From Bacteroidota bacterium (lineage in GTDB: Bacteria; Bacteroidota; Bacteroidia; Flavobacteriales; Flavobacteriaceae), in assembly GCA_009936675.1 (NCBI GenBank), contig JAACDY010000035.1, positions 1-12,097 of the forward strand: 12,097 bases of DNA, written 5' to 3'. Positions 6,783 through 12,097 of the stretch are shown here, piece by piece. Below the pieces are notes generated by a model. The model had not been told where the DNA came from. It saw only the letters and a program-made list of their open reading frames with translations, and did no database searches. Position 1 is the first letter of the stretch, and every line of letters starts with the position of its first letter. Made by a program: the position numbers and the translations under genes.

Positions 6783-7794
6783 ACTCCTATTACAGGCCTT
6801 AAAGGGCGAAACTGTAAAACGTCCTCCGGTATGGATGATGCGTCAGGCTGGGCGCTATCTGCCCGATTTTATGAAGCTCAAAGAGAAATACGATTTCTTT
6901 ACACGCTGCCAGACCCCCGAGCTGGCCACAGAAAGTACCCTTATGCCCATCGATCAAATAGGGGTCGACGCTGCCATCATCTTCAGTGATATACTGGTCG
7001 TGCTACAAGCCATGAATATTGAGGTGGAAATGCGCGACGGTATTGGCCCTTATATTCCTCAACCCATCAACAGTAAAGCGGCTTTGGATCAAGTTATCCT
7101 TCCCGATGTGGAGGAGCATTTGGATTATGTTTTTGAGGCGGTGCGAATGACCAAAAAAGAACTGAACGAGCGTGTGCCATTGATTGGCTTTGCTGGAGCA
7201 CCGTGGACCTTATTGTGCTATGCCGTTCAGGGACAGGGCTCCAAAAATTTTGATCGTGCCAAGGCTTTTTGTTTTGAGGAACCCCAAATGGCCAAGGAGC
7301 TTTTGCAAAGAATCACTACCACCACCATTGCCTATTTGAGGGAAAAAGTAAAAGCCGGTGCCGATGTCATTCAATTATTTGACTCTTGGGGAGGGTTGTT
7401 GTCTCCCGCCGACTATCAAGAGTTTTCTTGGCCCTATCTGCAACAGATAGTAGACGCCCTAAGTGGCTCAGTCCCCGTCATTGTATTCGGTAAAGGCTGT
7501 TGGTTCTCCTTCCAGGAAATGAGTAAATCTGGTGCCGCAGCTTTGGGAATCGACTGGACTTGTTCTGCCCGGAATGCCCGCTACCTCTCCGGTGGACAAA
7601 TTACCTTGCAGGGGAACTTTGATCCCTCCCGATTGTTGTCCCCCATTCCAGAGATCAAAACACAAGTCAAGCAAATGATCAATGCCTTTGGCAAAGACCG
7701 TTATATCGTTAACTTAGGGCATCGTATTTTACCCAATATCCCTGTAGACCACGCCAAAGCTTTCGTTGACGCTGTAAAAGAATATCAATCCTGA
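6772..7794 (+). CDS. hemE: Uroporphyrinogen decarboxylase HemE
   Basis: HemE removes the four acetate carboxyls of uroporphyrinogen III to give coproporphyrinogen III. The 340-residue protein carries RPPVWMMRQAGRYLP (17-31) with Arg24 and Arg28, IIFSDILVV (69-77) with the essential Asp73, GFAGAPWTLLCYAVQG (139-154) with Tyr150, QLFDSWGGLLSP (201-212), FGKGCWFSF (229-237), and the C-terminal NLGHRILPNIP (314-324) with His317. Most relatives I know have Gly directly after this His; here it is Arg318 (CGT at 7723-7725). ATG 6772 lies 11 bases inside hemD, so translation is probably coupled. hemF follows after 18 bases. Confidence 0.98.
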   Translation: MKNELLLQALKGETVKRPPVWMMRQAGRYLPDFMKLKEKYDFFTRCQTPELATESTLMPIDQIGVDAAIIFSDILVVLQAMNIEVEMRDGIGPYIPQPINSKAALDQVILPDVEEHLDYVFEAVRMTKKELNERVPLIGFAGAPWTLLCYAVQGQGSKNFDRAKAFCFEEPQMAKELLQRITTTTIAYLREKVKAGADVIQLFDSWGGLLSPADYQEFSWPYLQQIVDALSGSVPVIVFGKGCWFSFQEMSKSGAAALGIDWTCSARNARYLSGGQITLQGNFDPSRLLSPIPEIKTQVKQMINAFGKDRYIVNLGHRILPNIPVDHAKAFVDAVKEYQS

Positions 7795-7812
7795 CCCCAA
7801 AATCTTTCTACC

Positions 7813-8715
7813 ATGAGAACCAAGTTCAATCGCTATATCGAAAAATTACAAGACAGTATCACCCAAAAACTTGCTGAAGTTGACGGAAAAGCTCGTTTTA
7901 AAGAAGACCTTTGGGAGCGTTCAGGTGGCGGTGGCGGGCGTACTCGAGTGATAGAAAATGGCGCTGTTTTTGAAAAAGGAGGTGTCAACATCTCTGCCGT
8001 TCACGGGGAACTGCCCGAGAGCATGAAAAATTACTTTAAGGTCAAGGCTGGAGATTTTTTTGCTTGTGGACTCAGCATGGTCATTCACCCTAAAAATCCA
8101 TTTGTGCCCACCGTTCATGCCAACTGGCGCTACTTTGAACTCTACAACGACAAAGGGGAATTGCAAGACCAGTGGTTTGGTGGAGGGCAGGACCTCACTC
8201 CCTACTATCTGTTTGAAAAAGATGCACAACACTTTCATCAAGTGTGTAAAGATGCCTGTGATGTCCACGATAAAGATTTTTATAACCAGTACAAAAAACG
8301 CTGTGACGAATATTTTTGGAACGCTCACCGCGGTGAAGCACGTGGGCTAGGAGGATTGTTTTTTGATTATTTAAGACCGGACGACAAACACTCGGCTGAA
8401 AACTGGTATGACTTTGTCACTGGAATAGGCGACAGTTTTTTGGAGGCCTATATTCCCATAGTCGAAAAAAGAAAAAATATCGACTATACTGACGCCCATC
8501 GGGAGTGGCAAGAAGTCCGAAGGGGACGATATGTGGAATTTAATTTGATCCACGACAAAGGCACGCTTTTTGGATTGAAAACCAACGGAAGGATTGAAAG
8601 TATTTTGATGAGCCTTCCTCCTCATGTTCAGTGGCAATATAACCACAAGCCCGAGCCCAACAGCAAAGAAGAAGAGCTGGTCAGCGTATTGCAAAACCCT
8701 AGGGCATGGGTATAA
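7813..8715 (+). CDS. hemF: Oxygen-dependent coproporphyrinogen III oxidase HemF
   Basis: HemF oxidatively decarboxylates two propionates of coproporphyrinogen III to give protoporphyrinogen IX, using O2 directly, which implies an aerobic or microaerobic host. The 300-residue protein is full length. It has WERSGGGGGRTRVIENG (34-50), VNISAVHGELPE (58-69), IHPKNPFVPTVHANWRYF (91-108), WFGGGQDLTPYY (121-132), and FNLIHDKGTLFGLKTNGR (243-260) near the C-terminus. The histidines corresponding to the four conserved ones of the E. coli enzyme are His92, His102, His142 and His172 (AHRGEARGLGG). It sits 18 bases after hemE and 27 before hemB, with no visible Shine-Dalgarno sequence. Confidence 0.98.
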   Translation: MRTKFNRYIEKLQDSITQKLAEVDGKARFKEDLWERSGGGGGRTRVIENGAVFEKGGVNISAVHGELPESMKNYFKVKAGDFFACGLSMVIHPKNPFVPTVHANWRYFELYNDKGELQDQWFGGGQDLTPYYLFEKDAQHFHQVCKDACDVHDKDFYNQYKKRCDEYFWNAHRGEARGLGGLFFDYLRPDDKHSAENWYDFVTGIGDSFLEAYIPIVEKRKNIDYTDAHREWQEVRRGRYVEFNLIHDKGTLFGLKTNGRIESILMSLPPHVQWQYNHKPEPNSKEEELVSVLQNPRAWV

Positions 8716-8742
8716 CTTATAAAGAACGACTATATTTATACT

Positions 8743-9717
8743 ATGTATCCTAATCAAAGAAACCGAAGACTCCGACAAAGCCCCGCCCTACGTCAGTTGG
8801 TCAGTGAAAATCAAGTGAGTTGTAACGATTTGATGTTGCCTCTGTTTGTTGTGGAGGGAACAAAAGTAAAAGATCCCATTGCGTCCATGCCCGGTTGCTA
8901 CCGTTTGAGCTTGGACATGCTCCAAGAGGAGCTAAAAACGATTGGGGATTTGGGAATAAAAGCGGTGCTCTTGTTTGCCAAGGTTGAGGATGGACTCAAA
9001 GACAACAAAGGAACCGAGGCGTTGAATCCTGAGGGATTGATGCAAAGGGCGGTAAGAACTGTCAAAGCGATCACCCCCGATTTGGTGGTCATGACCGATG
9101 TAGCTTTGGATCCCTATTCTTCCCACGGCCACGATGGTATTGTAGAGGAAGGAAAAATTCTCAATGATCCTACGGTGGAGGTTTTGTCGCAAATGGCCTT
9201 GAGCCATGCCCAAGCTGGGGCCGATTTTGTTGCCCCCAGTGATATGATGGACGGACGGGTTTTGCGCATAAGAACCGTTTTGGAGGAGGCCAGATTGATC
9301 GATACCGGTATTATGAGTTACAGTGCCAAATACGCCTCTTCATTCTACGGTCCCTTTCGAGAAGCCCTAGACTCGGCTCCGGGTTTCGGTGACAAACGCA
9401 CCTATCAGATGGATCCCGCCAATCGTTTGGAGGCCCTTACAGAAACCCTCAGAGATATTGAGGAAGGTGCTGATATCGTAATGGTCAAACCCGGACTGGC
9501 ATATCTCGATATCATCAGAGACCTCCATGAAAATGTGAAAGTACCCATCGCTGCCTACCAAGTCAGTGGGGAATATGCCATGCTTAAGGCTGCCGCCGAA
9601 AAAGGCTGGGTGGATCACGATACTGTAATGATGGAACAACTGCTCGCATTCAAAAGGGCAGGAGCCAGTCTTATCGCTACCTATCACGCCAAGGAAGCGG
9701 CACAATTACTCGCCTAA
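8743..9717 (+). CDS. hemB: Delta-aminolevulinic acid dehydratase (porphobilinogen synthase) HemB
   Basis: HemB condenses two 5-aminolevulinate molecules to porphobilinogen. The 324 residues are the normal family length. The Schiff-base lysines are visible in MSYSAKYASSFYGPFR (191-206; Lys196) and DIVMVKPG (244-251; Lys249). The metal segment reads DVALDPYSSHGHDG (119-132), in which Ala121, Asp123 and Asp131 occupy the positions of the three zinc-binding cysteines of E. coli- or human-type enzymes. By family knowledge this makes it a Mg2+/K+-type rather than zinc-type enzyme. It is the last gene of the hemACDEFB operon although it acts early (after HemL), and it is followed by a terminator-like inverted repeat. 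Confidence 0.98.
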   Translation: MYPNQRNRRLRQSPALRQLVSENQVSCNDLMLPLFVVEGTKVKDPIASMPGCYRLSLDMLQEELKTIGDLGIKAVLLFAKVEDGLKDNKGTEALNPEGLMQRAVRTVKAITPDLVVMTDVALDPYSSHGHDGIVEEGKILNDPTVEVLSQMALSHAQAGADFVAPSDMMDGRVLRIRTVLEEARLIDTGIMSYSAKYASSFYGPFREALDSAPGFGDKRTYQMDPANRLEALTETLRDIEEGADIVMVKPGLAYLDIIRDLHENVKVPIAAYQVSGEYAMLKAAAEKGWVDHDTVMMEQLLAFKRAGASLIATYHAKEAAQLLA

Positions 9718-9730
9718 AATATCTTATTTC

Positions 9731-9766
9731 TTAAACAAAAGACCAAAAAATCACCTTTTTGTTTAA
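9731..9766. terminator. Inverted repeat at the end of the hemACDEFB operon, probable terminator
   Basis: TTAAACAAAA (9731-9740) and TTTTGTTTAA (9757-9766) form a perfect 10-bp inverted repeat with a 16-base loop, starting 13 bases after the hemB stop codon. The stem is AT-rich, with only one G-C pair. The T-run lies in the descending arm (9756-9760) rather than after it, so this is not a textbook intrinsic terminator. Its position at an operon end makes termination or 3'-end protection the likeliest role. An operator for the downstream gene is the alternative. Confidence 0.5.
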
Positions 9767-9804
9767 CTTTATGCTCCTGTTGTTTTTAGGGTACTATAAT
9801 TTTA

Positions 9805-10278
9805 ATGGAGGAAGTATATTATAAGGCTGGCACACAAAATATATGTGTAACCATTGAAAACCAAGAGGTTACAAAAATATTTTTCGTGGACGAAATCCAA
9901 GAAAACCCCGCATCTCTTTCTCCTTTGATGCAAAAGGTAATTCAACAAATAGACGAATATTTTCAAGCTAAACGACGAGAATTTAGCTTTCCTATTCGTC
10001 TAAAAGGAACCGACTTTCAAGTCAAAATTTGGAAGTTACTCAGTCGTATTCCCTACGGCACCTCCTTGGCCTATGTCAAGGTGGCTCAGGAGTATGGCGA
10101 TGCCAAAATGGTAAGGGCAGTGGCCTCAGCCATCGCCAAAAACCCCATACTGATTGTAGTTCCCTGTCATCGGGTGATTGGGAGCGATGGATCTCTGGTG
10201 GGTTATTCTGGAGGCTTGGCGACCAAACGCCAACTTCTCGAATTAGAGGGTTTTCCTAAACAATTTACCGTATTTTAG
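9805..10278 (+). CDS. ogt: Methylated-DNA--protein-cysteine methyltransferase (Ogt/MGMT family)
   Basis: This suicide DNA-repair protein transfers the alkyl group from O6-alkylguanine (and O4-alkylthymine) in DNA to its own cysteine. The 157-residue product has the short N-terminal domain of the family and a complete catalytic domain. Motifs are FQVKIWKLLSRIPYGTSLAY (71-90), the recognition helix with MVRAVASAIAKNP (102-114; Arg104 is the base-flipping arginine, Asn113 the Asn hinge), and the active site VVPCHRVIG (118-126) with Cys121, then GYSGGLATKRQLL (133-145). It could equally be called an Ada C-terminal-type methyltransferase; no Ada regulatory domain is present. It stands alone after the hem operon, separated by 87 bases. 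TATAAT at 9795-9800 lies very close to the start, so its promoter is unclear. Confidence 0.95.
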   Translation: MEEVYYKAGTQNICVTIENQEVTKIFFVDEIQENPASLSPLMQKVIQQIDEYFQAKRREFSFPIRLKGTDFQVKIWKLLSRIPYGTSLAYVKVAQEYGDAKMVRAVASAIAKNPILIVVPCHRVIGSDGSLVGYSGGLATKRQLLELEGFPKQFTVF

Positions 10279-10302
10279 TACTTGAAAAAGTATAAAACCG
10301 AT

Positions 10303-10319
10303 ATGATTATTTTAATCAT
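10303..10319. repeat. Short palindrome between ogt and the serine hydrolase gene
   Basis: ATGATTA (10303-10309) and TAATCAT (10313-10319) form a perfect 7-bp inverted repeat with a 3-base loop, 25 bases after the ogt stop codon and 41 bases before the hydrolase ATG. No T-run follows, so it is a poor terminator. It could be an operator for the hydrolase gene, or a chance AT-rich palindrome. No convincing TAnnTTTG box was found in the 81-base gap. Confidence 0.3.
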
Positions 10320-10359
10320 CAAAGGTTATAGATGCCCCTAAAACATTAAAAAAATACCA

Positions 10360-11595
10360 ATGAAAAAATTTCTGAAAGGCCTAGGATTTTTTTTGGTCAT
10401 AGTTTTTTCCCTGCTCTATGTCTCCAAATATAACTACCTTCTGAAGGGTGTCAGTACCATTTATTTGACCGGTCATAGCACGGCCTATTTGACTGATTAC
10501 CTTCAATTTGCCAATGACAGTGTTTTGGCATCACCTCAGCCCCAAGCATGGCCATTGCACAAGCAATACAATCAAATTTCAACAAGTAAATCCTTAGAGG
10601 ATTACCATAAGGATCGCAAAACAGTGGCCTATTTGGTGATCAAAAACGACAGTATTCTCTATGAAAAATATTACGATGGTTTTGGAGTAGCCTCCAAAAG
10701 CAATTCCTTTTCTGTGGTCAAAAGTGTAGTTTCCGCCCTGATGGGAATTGCCATCCAAGAGGGTGCTATCAAGAGTTTGGGTCAGAAAGTAGTGGATTTT
10801 ATCCCCCATCTCAAAGGCCCCTATGCGGATCAGCTTACGGTGGGCGACCTTTCCAGTATGGCCTCCGGCCAAAAATGGAAAGAGGAATACTACAATCCCC
10901 TTTCGGTGACTTCCGCCTCCTATTTTGTCAATGACTTGGATGTCCTAATACTCAATCAGCCCATAGACCAAAAACCAGGAGAAACCTTTCACTACAAAAG
11001 CGGTACGACTCAACTTTTGGGAATGGTCATCAAAAAAGCAACGGGTAAAACCTTAAGCGCCTATTTGACCGAAAAATTATGGCAACCCATGGGAGCCGAA
11101 CATACTGCCCTTTGGCAATTGGACAGCTATGAAAATGGAATGGAAAAAGCCTTTTGTTGTTTGGCAACCAATGCCCGAGATTTCGCTCGATTTGGAAAAC
11201 TCTATAAAAACCACGGTCGATGGAACGGAACCCAACTGCTGGACTCCTCTTTTGTCGCTCTCTCCGTTAAACCTCGATTCGATGAAAGTCCGGAATACGG
11301 TTATGGCTGGTGGCTGGATGTTTTTCAAGACAAAAAAGTTTTTATGATGCGGGGGCATTTGGGACAATACATCTTGGTGGTGCCAGAGGAGGATTTGATC
11401 GTGGTGCGATTGGGCCACCTCAAAGACCAAGAAAAAGAAAACAAGGGGAAAAGTTCTGGAGGAGAAGTTTTTACCAAAGACATTTATGTTTACCTTGAAG
11501 AGGGATTGGAAATGATTAAACATCTTTCAAAAAATTGCCCTCAACAAATTGTTATTCTTGGACCTAGAGACTGTTCCCGAAAAGGCAACTTTTGA
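10360..11595 (+). CDS. Membrane-anchored serine hydrolase, beta-lactamase/6-aminohexanoate-hydrolase-like
   Basis: The 411-residue product belongs to the penicillin-recognising serine hydrolase fold (Pfam Beta-lactamase), closest in feel to 6-aminohexanoate-dimer hydrolase (NylB)-like proteins rather than true AmpC. An N-terminal hydrophobic segment (about 5-22) after MKKFLK indicates a signal anchor, placing the enzyme outside the inner membrane. The catalytic SxxK is S118-V-V-K121, the YxS/N-type motif is Y212-K-S214, and the third motif is H333-L-G335 in RGHLGQY, replacing KTG. The substrate is unknown; peptides, esters and cyclic amides are all possible in this family. The last 27 or so residues, after EEGLE (about 380-384), are the out-of-frame translation of the start of the next gene and are unlikely to be functional. 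Confidence 0.88.
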   Translation: MKKFLKGLGFFLVIVFSLLYVSKYNYLLKGVSTIYLTGHSTAYLTDYLQFANDSVLASPQPQAWPLHKQYNQISTSKSLEDYHKDRKTVAYLVIKNDSILYEKYYDGFGVASKSNSFSVVKSVVSALMGIAIQEGAIKSLGQKVVDFIPHLKGPYADQLTVGDLSSMASGQKWKEEYYNPLSVTSASYFVNDLDVLILNQPIDQKPGETFHYKSGTTQLLGMVIKKATGKTLSAYLTEKLWQPMGAEHTALWQLDSYENGMEKAFCCLATNARDFARFGKLYKNHGRWNGTQLLDSSFVALSVKPRFDESPEYGYGWWLDVFQDKKVFMMRGHLGQYILVVPEEDLIVVRLGHLKDQEKENKGKSSGGEVFTKDIYVYLEEGLEMIKHLSKNCPQQIVILGPRDCSRKGNF

Positions 11596-12097
11596 CCAAC
11601 TTTCCGATACAGCAAAAGAGCTTTTTGCGACCAAAACCCAATACCAGCGGTCAGAAGATCAAAGTCCAGCTTCCTTTTACGAAAGGGCAGGAATTTGGGC
11701 AGAGTTTGGTAAAATCGTTTGTATTTCCGTAGGCTTTTTTAATATGTTCAATGACCAGCGCCAATTTAGAACCAAAAGTTTTTTTGGTGAAGAAAAAGAG
11801 TTGTTGGTTGAATTTAAAACCCTTTTGGAAAATCATTTTAACCAACCCGCTCATCTGCTTTGTGCTCACAATGGTAAAGAATTTGACTTTCCCTATATCG
11901 CCCGTCGAATGATTATACAAGGAATTGAATTGCCCGCCAAACTCAACCTTTTTAACAAAAAACCCTGGGAAGTGCCTCATTTGGACACCATGCATCTATG
12001 GCGATTTGGCGATTATAAGCATTATACCTCACTATCTTTGATGGCTCATGTGTTGGGCATTCCCACCCCCAAAGATGACATAGATGGCAGCCAAGTG
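11549..12097 (+). CDS. Predicted 3'-5' exonuclease, PolB-exonuclease-like (C-terminus beyond window)
   Basis: The frame is open to the right edge and encodes a DEDD-type exonuclease resembling the family Pfam calls DNA_pol_B_exo2. Counting from TTG 11549, the Exo I motif is D5-L-E7 in FLDLETVPE, and Exo II is HNGKEFDFPYIARRM (107-121) with Asp113. Family-typical segments ERAGIWAEFGKIVCISVG, KPWEVPHLDTM and DYKHYTSL are present; the Exo III aspartate lies beyond the window. The start is uncertain. The frame opens only at 11516 after a TGA at 11513-11515 and has no ATG before the DLE motif, so TTG 11549 is the most ordinary choice, although it is shorter than relatives, which usually have about ten more residues. 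The gene overlaps the serine hydrolase by 47 bases from this start. Confidence 0.82.
   Translation, partial: MLFLDLETVPEKATFDQLSDTAKELFATKTQYQRSEDQSPASFYERAGIWAEFGKIVCISVGFFNMFNDQRQFRTKSFFGEEKELLVEFKTLLENHFNQPAHLLCAHNGKEFDFPYIARRMIIQGIELPAKLNLFNKKPWEVPHLDTMHLWRFGDYKHYTSLSLMAHVLGIPTPKDDIDGSQV

Noticed and set aside
7921..8778. Two minus-strand open frames of 135 codons opposite hemF
   Set aside because: They are antisense shadows of a strongly conserved coding region; their translations show no domain or membrane pattern and no promoter.
11529..11535. A AAA AAT heptamer in the hydrolase frame as a programmed -1 ribosomal slip site
   Set aside because: A -1 slip from the hydrolase frame does not enter the exonuclease frame, which is +1. 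The heptamer therefore cannot explain a hydrolase-exonuclease fusion.
10360..11595. True class C beta-lactamase (antibiotic resistance gene)
   Set aside because: The SxxK motif is present, but the third motif is HLG in the NylB-like context and the YxN motif is YKS; the protein also has a membrane anchor. A general serine hydrolase is the safer call.
11651..11995. Minus-strand open frame of 114 codons near the right edge
   Set aside because: It lies opposite the exonuclease coding sequence, whose motifs are clear; the antisense product has no recognisable feature.
1..12097. Mobile element, prophage, CRISPR or defence island
   Set aside because: No transposase, integrase, phage structural gene, direct-repeat array, tRNA-linked insertion or defence domain is visible. 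The genes are conserved metabolism and repair with even composition.

Overview
The window comes from a member of the Bacteroidota, most likely an aerobic marine-type Flavobacteriaceae. The evidence is moderate GC, protein sequences that closely resemble flavobacterial HemA, HemE, HemH and HemB as I remember those families, near absence of Shine-Dalgarno sequences, and a -7 box of the Bacteroidota type (TAnnTTTG) in front of hemA. The genus cannot be fixed from the sequence alone.

Layout: about 9.7 kb is a divergent haem-biosynthesis locus. The two arms are separated by a 202-bp AT-rich control region (3800-4001). The minus-strand arm reads AraC/PchR-type regulator (2942-3799), ferrochelatase hemH (1897-2931), a MATE-family efflux transporter (560-1900, ATGA overlap with hemH) and, after a 101-bp gap, hemJ (458 to the left edge, incomplete). 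The plus-strand arm is hemA-hemC-hemD-hemE-hemF-hemB (4002-9717); its first four genes overlap each other by 4-11 bp and the last two follow after 18 and 27 bp. An inverted repeat at 9731-9766 marks the end of this arm. A second, unrelated-looking plus-strand group follows: a methylated-DNA cysteine methyltransferase (9805-10278), a membrane-anchored beta-lactamase/6-aminohexanoate-hydrolase-like serine hydrolase (10360-11595), and a PolB-type 3'-5' exonuclease that overlaps the hydrolase in another frame and runs off the right edge.

How the genes work together: HemA starts the C5 pathway from glutamyl-tRNA. HemB, HemC, HemD and HemE make coproporphyrinogen III, HemF (oxygen-dependent) makes protoporphyrinogen IX, HemJ oxidises it to protoporphyrin IX, and HemH inserts iron. 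Every step from glutamyl-tRNA to protohaem is therefore encoded here except glutamate-1-semialdehyde aminomutase (hemL). The regulator sits at the head of the hemH arm facing hemA, so it is the natural candidate to adjust the pathway, possibly to iron, haem or a siderophore; that is inference. The MATE pump coupled to hemH has no known substrate.

I see no phage, transposon, CRISPR or defence genes and no tRNA or rRNA. Most of the window is conserved metabolism. The points most worth a second look are the five-cysteine segment in HemH, the regulator/operator arrangement, the coupling of a MATE pump to ferrochelatase, an Arg in place of a usual Gly beside the active-site His of HemE, and the out-of-frame overlap with no ATG at the exonuclease start.
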